DNA of 64,000 nt, taken from the NCBI GenBank assembly GCA_017551025.1, contig JAFZNG010000007.1:1-64000 (forward strand). Reading direction: 5' to 3'. Shown piece after piece: positions 23,909-34,336 of this stretch; within the stretch, counting starts at the first letter, position 1, and each line of letters opens with the position of its first letter. Source of the stretch: Paludibacteraceae bacterium. GTDB taxonomy: Bacteria; Bacteroidota; Bacteroidia; Bacteroidales; Paludibacteraceae. A program made the translations under genes and the position numbers. The notes beneath the pieces are model-generated. The model saw only the letters and a list, made by a program, of their open reading frames with translations, had not been told where the DNA came from and searched no databases.

Positions 23909-24712
23909 TTAGAGGTGTTTTTTTAGAAAATCGAGCCAATCGACCATGTGTTGGCGTGTAAAACGGTGTTTTGCGCGGTAGGCTTTCGCCTCAAAACGCC
24001 GTGGACGGAAACGGTAGGTTTGACTTAAATGGCTGACGCAGGTGTCTACCGCCGAGACAGGAAAAAGATGATCTTCGGTGCCGTATTGTAATAAGAACGC
24101 GCGCGGGTATATACGCGGGGCGATGGTGTAGAACTCAACGCTATCCAGTTGTGGCCGGCGCATCGAGAGCCACGAATCGTTTTGACGGTTCTGGGTCAGC
24201 GTGGTCATCCAGTTGGCGGCACAGCAGACACGCACGCGACGATCCTCGGCCGCCAGTTGCCAGGCGCGGTACGCACCCATCGAGAACCCGCAAGCGGCAA
24301 TGCGTCGCGGGTTGACATAGGGTAGGGATTGCAGGTAATCGATCGAGGCTTGGTCGTCCCGTAGCGTTAGGTTGAACCACTCGCCCTGTAGCGAGTCATA
24401 GTACGCCGTTTGGCTGAGCGTGCTGCGGCGCGAACCCCAGTAACGGGCGTCTACGGCCAGCACCACGTAGCCGTGTGCCACCAGCGTGTCGGCGATATAC
24501 TGACCGTCGTAAAACTTATTCACCCACCGCTCGTCGCGAAATTTCTGTGCCCCCAGCTCGTAGTAGGCACCATGATCGTGCATAAGCAGTACGGCCGGCC
24601 AGCCACCGCAGGGTTGCTTGCCTTCCGGAACGAGCAAAATAGATTGTCCTATGCTCCGCCCCGGAAAGAGGGCGAGGCATAGGACAATCCATATAATCAG
24701 GCGACGCAGCAT
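23909..24712 (-). CDS. Secreted alpha/beta hydrolase (dienelactone hydrolase-like)
   Basis: A 267-residue hydrolase with signal peptide MLRRLIIWIVLCLALFPGRS. The nucleophile elbow is ACGFSMGAYRAW near residue 145. The acid is probably Asp in LLQYGTEDHLFP near residue 215, and the base His in KAKHRFTRQH-like sequence near the end (YRAKHRFT). Other family parts are AVLLMHDHGA (oxyanion side) and AVDARYWGSRR. The substrate is unknown; esters of sugars or acyl groups are likely. The start follows the stop of the TPR-like gene directly, so the two are co-translated at the end of the ispG operon. Confidence 0.85.
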   Translation of the reverse strand: MLRRLIIWIVLCLALFPGRSIGQSILLVPEGKQPCGGWPAVLLMHDHGAYYELGAQKFRDERWVNKFYDGQYIADTLVAHGYVVLAVDARYWGSRRSTLSQTAYYDSLQGEWFNLTLRDDQASIDYLQSLPYVNPRRIAACGFSMGAYRAWQLAAEDRRVRVCCAANWMTTLTQNRQNDSWLSMRRPQLDSVEFYTIAPRIYPRAFLLQYGTEDHLFPVSAVDTCVSHLSQTYRFRPRRFEAKAYRAKHRFTRQHMVDWLDFLKKHL

Positions 24713-25435
24713 TTATTTCTTCTGCTTGGCGATCTTGGCCTTGAGTTCGGGCAAGTAGGTGTCGCGCACGTACTTATAGTTCGGGAACTCACGAAGCAAT
24801 GCGGTAGCCTTCTGTAGCGCCGTCTCCAGGTCGCCCTGCTTCTCGTAGCATTGTGCTACGGTCAGCAAGGTAGCAGGACGGTTCCAGCAGTATTTCCACT
24901 GAGGTGCCTGGTAGTACTTCTCGCATTTCTTGAAGAGTTCGAGTGCCTCCTTCTTGTTGCCGATGCCGCGCGGAGCGTAGAAGAGTACGTTGGCGCGGTA
25001 GCCCAGCGTGATAGGATTGGTCGGGTTCTTCTCGGCTGCCGAAGTGGCGAGCTTGAGCGTGCTCACAAAGTGGGCCGACTTACCCATCATGATCTCAAAG
25101 GCATAGATCGACGACATGTACATGTCATAGTAGCCTGCGGGCAGTTTCGACTGCATCTCCTCTACGTGGGCGCGGAAACGCTCTACGTAGGGCGCTGCCT
25201 GCTTCTTGCTGACATCGAGCGTAGCGGCACAGTAGCCGTACTCGTAAGCCATGAGACGCAGGCGTTGCTGGGTAGTCGCTTGTGCCCAGTTGGTGCCGTC
25301 GATATAGTTCTTCCAGCGCTGCATGTTATTCTCCAGGTAGGCATCCATGAGGGATTTGTCGGCCTCGGAGAACTGTGCAAACGCCGTGCCGCACAGGCTC
25401 AACGCCAGGAGTAGTATACTGATCAGTCGTTTCAT
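24713..25435 (-). CDS. Periplasmic TPR-like protein
   Basis: A 240-residue protein with signal peptide [20 protein letters not shown]. The mature part is all-helical. The C-terminal half holds repeat-like pairs, notably NKKEALELFKKCEKYYQ and LLTVAQCYEKQGDLETALQKA, that fit tetratricopeptide repeats. It probably works as a protein-binding scaffold in the periplasm. Its ATG overlaps the stop of the PPi-PFK gene by 1 bp (TAATG), and its own stop abuts the hydrolase start. The genomic link with glycolysis is not explained by the sequence. Confidence 0.75.
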   Translation of the reverse strand: MKRLISILLLALSLCGTAFAQFSEADKSLMDAYLENNMQRWKNYIDGTNWAQATTQQRLRLMAYEYGYCAATLDVSKKQAAPYVERFRAHVEEMQSKLPAGYYDMYMSSIYAFEIMMGKSAHFVSTLKLATSAAEKNPTNPITLGYRANVLFYAPRGIGNKKEALELFKKCEKYYQAPQWKYCWNRPATLLTVAQCYEKQGDLETALQKATALLREFPNYKYVRDTYLPELKAKIAKQKK

Positions 25436-27093
25436 TATGCTTGCTCCAGTTTGAGGGTGTGGGTGGGTTGGTCGCAGACCTCCGTAGGACCGTAGTACTG
25501 GATCGGACCCGGGTAGATATACGAGGTGTTGGCGTCAGCCCACTCGGCACGATGCTCCTTGAGATAGCGGAAAGGTGCACCGTTGAGGTCCACGAGCGCC
25601 TTCTGGATCACCGGTTTCATCTTACCGTTACGACGCTCCATGTTGAACATCATCGTGATAGGTACACCACCGGCAATCCACTCTGCTGCAGGCTTGGTCA
25701 GGTTCTTCACGCTGGACATGTAACCGGTCTTACCGGCTGCGATGAGGTGGGTAGCCGTTACGCCGAGCGAGTAGCAGTAATCAGCATCGAAGTTCGAGGG
25801 GATAGCGCAGCGTCCTTCGTAACCGAAGAAGTGGTTGAGAGCCGCAAACTTACCCTTGAACGTACCCTGTGCCTTCAATTGAGCAAGACGCTTGCCTACC
25901 ATTTCGATGAGCAGTTTCTCGGTCTCGATCTGGCTGACCATAACGTTTCCGTGCGGGTCGCGGTCGAGCGTGAGCTGACGAGCGATACCCTTCGGCAGCG
26001 AGCGGTAGAGTTCGCAGGAAGCCGGCGTAAGCATCGACTTCACGTATTCGCGTTTTGCATCGTCGCCCTCGAGCGAGGTGAACTCCTCGTTGGCCGCGAG
26101 CATATCGTTGAGTTCCTGGATGAGGACGCGCATAGCTGGGATGAACTCGATAAGTCCCTCGGGGATGAGGATGGTACCGAAGTTCTGGCCGTGGTTGGCG
26201 CGATCGACGATCACCTCGACGATCTGCTCTACGATATCGTTGAGCGTCATCTTCTTAGCCTCTACTTCCTCAGAGATAAGGCAGATATTCGGTTGGCTCT
26301 GCAGCGCGCACTCGAGGGCGATATGCGAAGCCGAACGGCCCATGAGGCGGATGAAGTGCCAGTATTTCTTAGCCGAGTTGGCGTCGCGCTGGATATTACC
26401 GATGAGCTCGCTGTAAACCTTACAAGCGGTATCGAAACCGAACGAGGTCTCGATCATCTCGTTCTTGAGGTCGCCGTCGATGGTCTTCGGGCAACCGATA
26501 ACCTGGATGCCACATTGTTTCTGCAGGTAGTACTCAGCCAGCACGCAAGCGTTGGTGTTGGAGTCGTCACCACCGATGATAACGATCGCCTTGATGCCCA
26601 GATCCTGGCACACCTTGATACCGTTGTCGAACTGCCAGGTCTCCTCGAGTTTGGTACGACCCGAACCGATGATATCGAAACCACCCGTGTTGCGGTACTC
26701 ATCGATGATGTCACCGGTGAGTTCCTGGTACTTGCCGTCGATCAGACCGCTGGGGCCACCGAGGAAGCCGTAGAGCTTGTTGTCGGGGTTCAGGGCTTTC
26801 AGTCCGTCGTACAGACCCGAGATAACGTTATGGCCGCCGGGAGCTTGACCACCGGAGAGGATGACGCCTACGCTGATGGGTTCGGCCAGATGATTCTTGC
26901 CTTCAGCAGGTTCCATCTTGATGATCGGCATGCCGTAGGTGTTGGGGAAGAGTTTCTTGATTTCCTCTTGGTCAGCTACGGACTCGGTTGCTTTGCCTTC
27001 TACCAGGCGTACGGCGCCTTGCAGAGCCACCGGCATCTTGGGTTGATAACTCTGGCGAGCTATCTGCAGTGGGGATTTTTGCATTGTTTTCAT
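25435..27093 (-). CDS. pfp: Pyrophosphate-dependent 6-phosphofructokinase
   Basis: A 552-residue enzyme that phosphorylates fructose 6-phosphate with pyrophosphate in a reversible glycolytic step. It is of the long (about 550-residue) PPi-PFK type. The diagnostic GGDDSNTNA near residue 174 has Asp in place of the Gly found in ATP enzymes. [10 protein letters not shown] near residue 80, PKTIDGDL near residue 203 and a [14 protein letters not shown] run are also conserved. It follows ispG with a 15 bp gap and is followed by a 1-bp overlap with the TPR-like gene, so all four minus-strand genes form one operon. Confidence 0.95.
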   Translation of the reverse strand: MKTMQKSPLQIARQSYQPKMPVALQGAVRLVEGKATESVADQEEIKKLFPNTYGMPIIKMEPAEGKNHLAEPISVGVILSGGQAPGGHNVISGLYDGLKALNPDNKLYGFLGGPSGLIDGKYQELTGDIIDEYRNTGGFDIIGSGRTKLEETWQFDNGIKVCQDLGIKAIVIIGGDDSNTNACVLAEYYLQKQCGIQVIGCPKTIDGDLKNEMIETSFGFDTACKVYSELIGNIQRDANSAKKYWHFIRLMGRSASHIALECALQSQPNICLISEEVEAKKMTLNDIVEQIVEVIVDRANHGQNFGTILIPEGLIEFIPAMRVLIQELNDMLAANEEFTSLEGDDAKREYVKSMLTPASCELYRSLPKGIARQLTLDRDPHGNVMVSQIETEKLLIEMVGKRLAQLKAQGTFKGKFAALNHFFGYEGRCAIPSNFDADYCYSLGVTATHLIAAGKTGYMSSVKNLTKPAAEWIAGGVPITMMFNMERRNGKMKPVIQKALVDLNGAPFRYLKEHRAEWADANTSYIYPGPIQYYGPTEVCDQPTHTLKLEQA

Positions 27094-27108
27094 AAAGATT
27101 ACGTTTTT

Positions 27109-28509
27109 TTATTGTTTATCTTGTTCGATTAGTTTCAATAGTTGTTCTACCGCTTCCTCTTGCGGGATATTCTTGAGCACGCATTCCTTGCCGCGATAGA
27201 GACTGACGCGTTCGCGACCGGCACCTACATAGCCGTAGTCGGCATCGGCCATCTCACCCGGACCGTTGACGATACAGCCCATGATGCCGATCTTTAGCCC
27301 CTCCAGGTGTCTGGTGGCTTCTTTGACCTCATGGATCGTCTTCTCCAGGTCAAAGAGCGTACGGCCGCAACCCGGGCACGAGATATATTCGGTTTTGTAC
27401 ATCCGTACGCGTGCCGCCTGCAGGATGTCTTTGCTCAGGAAGTTGAGTTTCGACTCCGAGAAGTTGGGATTGACCAAGGTCAGTTCCGTTGCCTTGTAGT
27501 CCCACAAGAGTCGTCCGCACTCGGCGGCAGCCTGCAGGCAGAATAGTTCCCAGTCTGATTCGTAGGACGAGTAGCGCACCTCGGCATTGCCGCCAATGTT
27601 GTCGAGCACTTCGGCTACGACGGATCCGTCGTAGCGAGGCGACTCGTCATCGGCGAAGTAGTCCACCAGGTCGCGAGCCACGGGAATCTCGTTCTCGGGT
27701 GCCTCGCTCAGGCTCACGCGGATAGTGTCGCCGTAACCGTCTGCTAGTAGGGCACCGATGCCCACGGCCGACTTGATACGTCCGTCTTCACCTTCACCGG
27801 CTTCGGTGACGCCCAGATGGAGCGGATAGTCCATCTTCTCGTGCTTCATCTCACGCACCAGCAGGCGGACGGTATCCACCATGACGCGGGTGTTGCTTGC
27901 CTTGATGGAGATGACGATATTGGGGAAGTGTTCGTCCTCGGCTACGCGCAGGAACTCCATAACCGATTCTACCATGCCGGCCGGCGTATCGCCGTAGCGC
28001 GACATGATACGGTCGGAGAGCGAACCGTGGTTGACGCCCAAGCGAATGGCGGTATGGTGTTCGCGGCATATATCGAGCAGGCGCGTGAAGCGTTCGCGCA
28101 GGCGTTGCAGTTCCTGGCGATACTCGGTGTTGGAGTAGTCGATATGCTTGAATTTACGTGCCGGGTCGATATAGTTGCCGGGATTGATACGCACTTTCTC
28201 TACGACCTGGGCGGCCGCATCGGCCACGTCGGCCTGGAAATGGACGTCGGCTACGAGGGGCACGGAGGTGAGGACCTGTTCGTGGATCTCACGCAGCGAC
28301 TCTACTTCACGCATACCTTGGGTAGTATAGCGGAGCAGTTCCGCACCGGCTTCGATACACCGGCGTGCCTGCTCCACGGAGGCGTCAATGTCGTTGGTGG
28401 AGGTGTTGGCCATCGTCTGGACGCGGATAGGATAGTCGCTACCGAGACAGATGTTACCAACCTCTACAGGATGGGTTTTTCGTCGTTGATATGTTAATTT
28501 TAGTTGCAT
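27109..28509 (-). CDS. ispG: 4-hydroxy-3-methylbut-2-enyl diphosphate synthase
   Basis: A 466-residue iron-sulfur enzyme of the MEP isoprenoid pathway that converts MEcPP to HMBPP. The TIM-barrel half is clear (RVQTMANTSTNDIDASVEQA, VPLVADVHFQ, VRINPGNY, GVTEAGEGEDGRIKSAVGIG). The C-terminal cluster-binding half has CPGCGRT near residue 375 and GIMGCIVNGPGEMADADYGY near residue 406. The protein is longer than the simple bacterial form (about 370) but shorter than the usual Bacteroidota form with a full extra domain (about 600). The region between barrel and cluster domain is only about 100 residues. It heads the operon with PPi-PFK. Confidence 0.95.
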   Translation of the reverse strand: MQLKLTYQRRKTHPVEVGNICLGSDYPIRVQTMANTSTNDIDASVEQARRCIEAGAELLRYTTQGMREVESLREIHEQVLTSVPLVADVHFQADVADAAAQVVEKVRINPGNYIDPARKFKHIDYSNTEYRQELQRLRERFTRLLDICREHHTAIRLGVNHGSLSDRIMSRYGDTPAGMVESVMEFLRVAEDEHFPNIVISIKASNTRVMVDTVRLLVREMKHEKMDYPLHLGVTEAGEGEDGRIKSAVGIGALLADGYGDTIRVSLSEAPENEIPVARDLVDYFADDESPRYDGSVVAEVLDNIGGNAEVRYSSYESDWELFCLQAAAECGRLLWDYKATELTLVNPNFSESKLNFLSKDILQAARVRMYKTEYISCPGCGRTLFDLEKTIHEVKEATRHLEGLKIGIMGCIVNGPGEMADADYGYVGAGRERVSLYRGKECVLKNIPQEEAVEQLLKLIEQDKQ

Positions 28510-28516
28510 ATATGGC

Positions 28517-28529
28517 GGGCAAAATGCCC
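28517..28529. repeat. Short hairpin upstream of ispG
   Basis: GGGCA and TGCCC pair around AAA just upstream of the ispG start, in its 5' leader. Its function is unknown. No clear TAnnTTTG box is visible for ispG. Confidence 0.4.
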
Positions 28530-28565
28530 AAAATGACGTTTTCTTGTTAAAATTTTACAAAAATA

Positions 28566-28597
28566 TTTGCGTATGTCAAAAAAAAGCAGTACTTTTG
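28566..28597 (+). promoter_or_regulatory. -33/-7 promoter of tRNA-Lys
   Basis: TTTGCGTATGTC at 28566 and TACTTTTG at 28590-28597 are 24 bases apart. It is one of the two best matches to the extended promoter in the window. Confidence 0.85.
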
Positions 28598-28621
28598 CAC
28601 CCGCTTTTGCAAAAAAGCCGG

Positions 28622-28693
28622 GAATCAGTAGCTCAGCAGGTAGAGCACATCCCTTTTAAGGATGGGGTCCTGGGTTCGAGCCCCAGCTGGTTC
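28622..28693 (+). tRNA. tRNA-Lys (anticodon TTT)
   Basis: The cloverleaf has acceptor GAATCAG/CTGGTTC, D arm GCTCAGCAGGTAGAGC, anticodon stem CATCC/GGATG with loop CTTTTAA (anticodon TTT) and T arm CTGGG-TTCGAGC-CCCAG. CCA is not encoded. A terminator follows 4 bp on. Confidence 0.95.
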
Positions 28694-28697
28694 ACAA

Positions 28698-28732
28698 GAG
28701 GGAGACGAGGCAACTCGCCTCCCTCTTTTTTT
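28698..28732 (+). terminator. Terminator of tRNA-Lys
   Basis: GAGGGAGACGAG and CTCGCCTCCCTC pair with one mismatch around GCAA, then seven T. It overlaps the last codon of leuS on the other strand and may serve both. Confidence 0.9.
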
Positions 28733-31535
28733 ATCCCATCACGATATTGACGATGCGGCCCGGTACGACGATGATCTTGCGGATCTCGGCGCCGTTGAGG
28801 TACTTGGCCGTATCTTCGTGCGCCAGTACCAGTTTCTCTACCTCTTCCTTCGGGGTGTCCTTGGGGCACTCGAAGGTGAAGCGTACCTTGCCGTTGAACT
28901 GCACAGGATATTTCTGTACGGACTCAACGAGGTAGGCTTCGTTGCAAATCGGCCAAGTCTGGTCGATAACGAAACTCTCGTTGCCACAACGGTGCCATGC
29001 CTCCTCGGCGATATGCGGTGCATAGGGCGCGATGAGGATAGCCAGTTGCTCCAGGATGCTGCGCTTATGGCACTTGAGCGCGTAGAGTTCGCTCTGCGCA
29101 ATCATGAGTGCCGGGATGGAGGTGTTGAACGAGAAGTTCTCGATATCCCAGCTCAGCTTCTTGATGAGCTTATGCAGCGACTTGAGTTCCTCTGCCGTAG
29201 GTTCGCCGTCCTCGATGGTCTCGTACATATTCCAGAATTTCTTCAAGAAGCGGTGTACACCGTCAATACCGTTGGTGTCCCAGGGTTTGGACATCTCCAG
29301 CGGACCGAGGAACATCTCATAGAGACGCAGCGTGTCGGCTCCGAATTGGGCGATCACGTCATCAGGGTTGACTACGTTGAACATCGACTTGGACATCTTC
29401 TCGATTGCCCAACCGCAGATATACTGCTTCGGACCGGCGAGATAGGGATTGTCGTCGTAGGAAGAGCCGTCGGCGAATACGAACTCGGCGTTCTTGAACT
29501 CGGGCATCCAGTTGCGGAAAGCGTCGATGTCGAGTACGTCGTTGTGGACGATATTGACGTTCACGTGGATGGGTTGCACCTTGTCCTTGTATTCGGGATT
29601 GTCGATGAGGTTGTACGAGATATAGAGATTGCCGGTTGCTCCTTCGCCGATATAACGATAGACGAAGTTGGAGCGGCCTTGTATCATACCTTGGTTAATC
29701 AACTTCTTGAACGGCTCGTCTTCGCATACATAACCGAGGTCGTAGAGGAACTTGTTCCAGAAACGCGAGTAGATCAAGTGACCTGTTGCGTGCTCCGAAC
29801 CGCCGAGGTAGAGATCTACCTGACGCCAATAGTCATTGGCCTCGCGGGAGACGAGCGCTTCCTGGTTCTTGTTGTCCATATAGCGCAGGTAGTAAGCCGA
29901 ACTGCCGGCGAAGCCCGGCATGGTGCAGAGCTCGAGCGGGAAGACGGTCTGGTTGTCGATAAGCGATTTGTCCACTACCTTACGGTTCTTCTCGTCCCAT
30001 GCCCAAACGGGGGCATTGCCGAGCGGCGGTTCGCCGGTCTCGGTGGGCTTGAAGTCGGTGACCTCAGGCAGGAGCAGCGGCAGACACTCGTCCGGCAGAG
30101 TATAAGGCATACCGTCCTTATAGTAGATCGGGAAGGGTTCGCCCCAGTAACGCTGACGCGAGAAGATGGCATCACGCAGACGGTAGTTGACCTTAACGCG
30201 GCCGATGCCGGTGTTGGTGATATATTCCTTCATCGCCTGGATGGCATCCTTAACCTCCATACCGTTGAGAAAGCCGGAGTTCATCATGATGCCTTCCTTG
30301 GCGTCGAACGACTCGTTAGATACGTCAGCCCCCTCGATGAGCGGGATAATCGGCAAATTAAAGTGCTTCGCAAAGGCGTAGTCGCGGCTGTCGTGTGCCG
30401 GCACGGCCATGATGGCGCCTGTGCCGTAACCTGCGAGTACGTAATCGGAGATATAAATAGGTATCTCGCCCTTGGTAAGCGGGTTGATAGCATACGAGCC
30501 GGTGAATACGCCGGTCACCTTACGATCGGCGATACGCTCACGCTCGGTACGATGCTTGCATCGGTCGAGGTAGGCATCTACTTCGGCGCGTTGTTCGGGA
30601 GTGACCACTTTCTCTACATACTCGCTCTCCGGAGCCAGTACCATAAAGGTAACACCAAAGACGGTGTCGGCACGGGTGGTGAAGATGGTGAAATGCAGAT
30701 CTTGGCCTTTGATGGCAAATTGCATCTCAGCACCCTCGGAACGACCGATCCAATTGCGTTGGGTCTCTTTGAGCGAGTCGGTCCAATCGATACGGTCGAG
30801 TCCTTCCAGCAGACGCGGGGCATAAGCGCTCACGCGCAGACACCACTGACGCATCACGCGTTGCTCTACGGGGAAGCCGCCACGTACGGAGAGACCTTCG
30901 CTGACCTCATCGTTGGCGAGGACGGTACCGAGCGCCGGGCACCAGTTGACTTTTTGGTCGGCCAGATAGGCGAGACGGTACTGCATCAAGCGTTCCTGCT
31001 TCTCGCGTTCGGTCATAGTGGCCCACTTGGGGTCATTGGCTTCGAACTCGGCGATGAGGTCGCTGATAGGACGGGCACGGTTGAGGGTCTTGTCGTAGTA
31101 GCTGTTGAACATCTGCGAGAAGGCCCACTGTGTCCAGTGGTAGAAGTCGGGATCGCAGGTACGCACCTCGCGGCTCCAATCGTAGCAGAAACCGATCTTG
31201 CGGAGTTGCTCGATATAGTGGGCGATGTTCTCCATGGTGGTCTTCTCTGGGTGCTGACCGGTCTGGATAGCATATTGCTCAGCCGGCAGACCGTAACTAT
31301 CGAAGCCCATCGGATGGAGGACATTGAAGCCACGAAGGCGTTTGTAGCGACTATAAATATCGCTGGCTATGTAGCCCAGCGGGTGGCCGACGTGAAGGCC
31401 GGCACCCGAAGGGTATGGAAACATATCCAGCACGTAGTAGTGCGGTTTGCTACTTTCGTTACTTACCTTATAAGCATCGGCCTTTTCCCAGGCCTCTTGC
31501 CATTTTTTCTCTATTTCAGAAAAATTGTATTCCAT
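28731..31535 (-). CDS. leuS: Leucyl-tRNA synthetase
   Basis: A 934-residue class I synthetase that charges tRNA-Leu. The HIGH motif is [10 protein letters not shown] near residue 47. KMSKSMFN near residue 711 is the second ATP-binding loop. The CP1 editing domain is present ([34 protein letters not shown], read in order), and the [14 protein letters not shown] zinc-region is reduced to one Cys. The C-terminal anticodon-binding and LeuRS tail end at IVNIVMG. It follows transketolase on the same strand through a CGTTATAA-type octamer tract. Confidence 0.97.
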   Translation of the reverse strand: MEYNFSEIEKKWQEAWEKADAYKVSNESSKPHYYVLDMFPYPSGAGLHVGHPLGYIASDIYSRYKRLRGFNVLHPMGFDSYGLPAEQYAIQTGQHPEKTTMENIAHYIEQLRKIGFCYDWSREVRTCDPDFYHWTQWAFSQMFNSYYDKTLNRARPISDLIAEFEANDPKWATMTEREKQERLMQYRLAYLADQKVNWCPALGTVLANDEVSEGLSVRGGFPVEQRVMRQWCLRVSAYAPRLLEGLDRIDWTDSLKETQRNWIGRSEGAEMQFAIKGQDLHFTIFTTRADTVFGVTFMVLAPESEYVEKVVTPEQRAEVDAYLDRCKHRTERERIADRKVTGVFTGSYAINPLTKGEIPIYISDYVLAGYGTGAIMAVPAHDSRDYAFAKHFNLPIIPLIEGADVSNESFDAKEGIMMNSGFLNGMEVKDAIQAMKEYITNTGIGRVKVNYRLRDAIFSRQRYWGEPFPIYYKDGMPYTLPDECLPLLLPEVTDFKPTETGEPPLGNAPVWAWDEKNRKVVDKSLIDNQTVFPLELCTMPGFAGSSAYYLRYMDNKNQEALVSREANDYWRQVDLYLGGSEHATGHLIYSRFWNKFLYDLGYVCEDEPFKKLINQGMIQGRSNFVYRYIGEGATGNLYISYNLIDNPEYKDKVQPIHVNVNIVHNDVLDIDAFRNWMPEFKNAEFVFADGSSYDDNPYLAGPKQYICGWAIEKMSKSMFNVVNPDDVIAQFGADTLRLYEMFLGPLEMSKPWDTNGIDGVHRFLKKFWNMYETIEDGEPTAEELKSLHKLIKKLSWDIENFSFNTSIPALMIAQSELYALKCHKRSILEQLAILIAPYAPHIAEEAWHRCGNESFVIDQTWPICNEAYLVESVQKYPVQFNGKVRFTFECPKDTPKEEVEKLVLAHEDTAKYLNGAEIRKIIVVPGRIVNIVMG

Positions 31536-31551
31536 TGATTTTATTAATTGT

Positions 31552-31583
31552 CGTTATGACGTTATAACGGTATATCGTTATTA
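31552..31583 (-). repeat. Octamer tract between transketolase and leuS
   Basis: In plus-strand notation the units are CGTTATGA, CGTTATAA, CGGTATAT and CGTTATTA. It starts at the transketolase stop codon itself. Confidence 0.88.
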
Positions 31584-33593
31584 CGAGAGGAGGGCTTTGA
31601 CCTGTTTGTATACGTTCTCTGCCGTGAAGCCGAGTTTCTCGTCGAGGACTTTGTACGGGGCAGAGAAGCCGAAGGAGTTAAGACCCCAGATGGCGCCATT
31701 CTCGCCTACGAGGCTCTCGAGCGTGCAGGGCAGACCGGCGGTCATACCGAAGCGCTTGATGCCACGCGGCAGCACTTCGTCCTGGTACTCCTTGGGTTGC
31801 TCGCGGAAGAGTCCTTCGCTCGGTACGCTGACGATCTGCAGACGGATACCTTCTGCACGAAGCAGTTCAGCACCGGCGAGCAGGGTCGATACCTCGCTGC
31901 CGGAAGCCAGCAGTACGACTTGCGGGTTCTCGTCTTTCGATACGATATAGGCACCGCGGCGGAAGCCCTCGAGGTTGACGTTAGGCACCGGAGCAATGTC
32001 CTGACGACTAAGGATGAGGGCCGTCGGGGTAGCGGTATTCTCGATAGCGGCACGCCAAGCGAGGGTGGTCTCTTCAGCGTCGGCAGGACGAAGTACGAGC
32101 ATCGACGGAGCACCGTGATGGTTGTGCAGTTTCTCCATGAGACGGATCTGTGCCTCTTGCTCTACGGGTTCGTGGGTAGGACCGTCTTCGCCTACACGGA
32201 AGGCGTCGTGCGACCAGATGAACTTAACAGGCAGTTCCATGAGGGCAGCCATACGTACAGCGGGTTTCATATAATCGCTGAATACGAAGAACGTGCCGCA
32301 AGCGGGGATAACACCGCCGTGGAGCGCCATACCAATCATGACGCATGCCATGGTGAGTTCGGACACACCGGCTTGGAGGAACTGGCCGGAGAAGTCGCCA
32401 CGCGTAAAGGCGTGGGTCTTCTTAAGGAAGCCGTCGGTCTTATCGGAGTTGCTGAGGTCAGCAGACGAAACAATCATGTTGCCTACGTTCTCGGCCAGGA
32501 AGGAGAGCACTACTCCGCTGGCGTTGCGGGTAGCGGCACCGGCTTTCTGCTCGATGAGCGACCAGTCGATGCACGGTGCTTCTCCGGACATGAAGGTCTC
32601 GTATTCCTTAGCTGCCTCAGGGTTGGCCTGTGCCCACTGGTGATAAGCAGCATAGCGCTCGTTGGCGATCTCGCGCAGCTCTACGGCACGGTCGTCGTAG
32701 AGTTTCTTTACCTCGGGGAAGATCTGGAACGGGTTCTGCGGGTCGCCGCCAAGATTCTCAATCGTGCGCTCGAACGATGCACCGGCTTTGCTGAGCGGAG
32801 CACCGTGGGTAGAGCACTTACCTTCCCAGTTAGCACCTTCGGCGGTCACGCAACCCTTACCCATCGTCGTGTTACCGATGATAAGAGACGGTTGACCTTG
32901 ATGGGCTTTGGCCTTGATAATTGCTTCGCGGATAGCATCGGGATCGTTGCCCGGGATAACCTGTACAAACCATCCCCAAGCTTTGTATTTAGCTTCTACG
33001 TCCTCGCTGGTCACCTCGCCGCACTCGGTGGAGAGCTGGATGGTATTGGAGTCGTAGAACATGATGAGGTTATCGAGTCCGAGGTGACCGGCCAGACGGC
33101 CTGCACCCTGTGAAATCTCTTCTTGTACGCCACCATCCGAGATGAAGGCATAGATGGTCGGGTTGTGGATCGCACCGAAGCGCTGGTTGAACCACTTAGC
33201 AGCGATGGCTGCACCTACGGCGAAGGTATGTCCTTGTCCGAGCGGACCGGAGGTGTTCTCGATCATTCGCTCGATCTCGCGCTCGGGGTGACCGGGTGTA
33301 ACCGAACCCCACTGACGCAGGTTCTGGAGGTCGGCGAGGGTGAACTTACCGGCGAGGCAGAGTTGGCCATAGAGCATCGGAGCCATATGTCCGGGGTCGA
33401 GGAAGAAGCGGTCGCGTGCTTCCCAACCGGGATTCTCGGGATCGTACTCGAGGAACTCAGAGAAGAGGACGTTGATGAAGTCTGCGCCACCCATCGCTCC
33501 ACCGGGGTGACCACTCTTAGCTTTCTCTACTGCTGCGGCAGCCAGGATACGGATGTTATCCGCTGCGCGATTCATAAGTTGTGTCTTGTTCAT
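31581..33593 (-). CDS. tkt: Transketolase
   Basis: A 670-residue thiamine-diphosphate enzyme of the pentose phosphate pathway that moves two-carbon units between sugar phosphates. The N-terminal domain shows KSGHPGGAMGGADF, GHMAPMLYG, GPLGQGHTFAVGAAIA and the TPP motif region FISDGGVQEEISQG. The middle domain has GVSELTMACVMIGMALHGGV, KFIWSHDAFRVGEDGPTHEP and the C-terminal part VVLLASGSEVST. The length is standard. It lies between an envelope gene and leuS in a probable five-gene minus-strand operon, with octamer tracts in both flanking spacers. Confidence 0.97.
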   Translation of the reverse strand: MNKTQLMNRAADNIRILAAAAVEKAKSGHPGGAMGGADFINVLFSEFLEYDPENPGWEARDRFFLDPGHMAPMLYGQLCLAGKFTLADLQNLRQWGSVTPGHPEREIERMIENTSGPLGQGHTFAVGAAIAAKWFNQRFGAIHNPTIYAFISDGGVQEEISQGAGRLAGHLGLDNLIMFYDSNTIQLSTECGEVTSEDVEAKYKAWGWFVQVIPGNDPDAIREAIIKAKAHQGQPSLIIGNTTMGKGCVTAEGANWEGKCSTHGAPLSKAGASFERTIENLGGDPQNPFQIFPEVKKLYDDRAVELREIANERYAAYHQWAQANPEAAKEYETFMSGEAPCIDWSLIEQKAGAATRNASGVVLSFLAENVGNMIVSSADLSNSDKTDGFLKKTHAFTRGDFSGQFLQAGVSELTMACVMIGMALHGGVIPACGTFFVFSDYMKPAVRMAALMELPVKFIWSHDAFRVGEDGPTHEPVEQEAQIRLMEKLHNHHGAPSMLVLRPADAEETTLAWRAAIENTATPTALILSRQDIAPVPNVNLEGFRRGAYIVSKDENPQVVLLASGSEVSTLLAGAELLRAEGIRLQIVSVPSEGLFREQPKEYQDEVLPRGIKRFGMTAGLPCTLESLVGENGAIWGLNSFGFSAPYKVLDEKLGFTAENVYKQVKALLS

Positions 33594-33621
33594 AATATTA
33601 TAAAGTTTTTTATTTTATTTT

Positions 33622-33661
33622 CGTAATGACGTAATGACGTAATTTCGTAATGACGACGGGG
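33622..33661 (-). repeat. Octamer tract between the DUF6048-like gene and transketolase
   Basis: In plus-strand notation the units are CGTAATGA, CGTAATGA, CGTAATTT, CGTAATGA and CGACGGGG. It begins directly at the end of the upstream stop codon. Confidence 0.9.
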
Positions 33662-34336
33662 TTAAAAGTGCCATCCCAGGTAATAGTTAAATCCCCAGGC
33701 GGAGTCGTCGCGGATGCCGAATCCGGGGATGTAGCGGGGCAGTTGTTCGTCCTCACCGGCTTTGCGGGTGAAGAGGATGCGGTAGCGCACGTTCCAACCC
33801 ATCATAAAGCCTTTGTAGACCTGTACCTGGCAGCCGAGCACCACTTCGCCCCAGCAGTCAGCCTTGAAGTGCCGTCCGTAGGCGGGCAGTTCGAAGCTCT
33901 GCATGCCGCATCCGAGACGCAGGCCGACGAGTGCGGCACTAAGGCTCTCGGGGTGGCGGCGAAAGGCGTTGAGGTCTACACCTGCGCGGAAGAATCCTCC
34001 GGCTCCGCGGTGGAGCACACTGTCGGGTTGACAGACGGCATTGGCGCCTCCGAGTTCCAGCGTGGGGTAGTAGCGTTGCTTAAGTCGGCAACTGGCGGCT
34101 ATTTCAAAGGTCTGTATCTCGCCTTTGCCTTTGACGAGGTCGATGACGGTGCTGGCCAGGTCGAGCTTGAGGATGGTGCCCTGGTAGATGGGTTCCGGCT
34201 TTTGGGCGGAGTCGCGGCGCACCAGGGCGACGGTCTCGATGCTGTCGCTGGGCGGCACTACAATCGTATCGTCCGCCCACGCGATGCTCGCGCACGCGAG
34301 CAACATGATCAATACTATGAGCCTACAACCTTTCAC
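33662..34336 (-). CDS. Outer-membrane protein, DUF6048-like
   Basis: A 224-residue secreted protein starting with GTG at 34336 (signal peptide VKGCRLIVLIMLLACASIAW-ADD, with Met at the start). The rest looks like a barrel: YYPTLELGGANAVC, GFFRAGVDLNAF, ALVGLRLGCGMQSFEL, WGEVVLGCQVQVYKG, GWNVRYRILF and a final WGFNYYLGWHF with terminal Phe. It resembles the DUF6048 group of Bacteroidota. The function is unknown. The start codon lies within a 7-bp repeat tract that begins at the stop of the upstream gene. Confidence 0.7.
   Translation of the reverse strand: MKGCRLIVLIMLLACASIAWADDTIVVPPSDSIETVALVRRDSAQKPEPIYQGTILKLDLASTVIDLVKGKGEIQTFEIAASCRLKQRYYPTLELGGANAVCQPDSVLHRGAGGFFRAGVDLNAFRRHPESLSAALVGLRLGCGMQSFELPAYGRHFKADCWGEVVLGCQVQVYKGFMMGWNVRYRILFTRKAGEDEQLPRYIPGFGIRDDSAWGFNYYLGWHF

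Noticed and set aside
25441-27132. 563-residue plus-strand frame opposite PPi-PFK
   Set aside because: It is the shadow of a conserved enzyme gene in a GC-biased codon context, with no family signature.
28662-31538. 958-residue open frame on the plus strand opposite leuS
   Set aside because: It is the antisense shadow of a fully conserved leucyl-tRNA synthetase; it has no promoter, ribosome site or recognisable domain.
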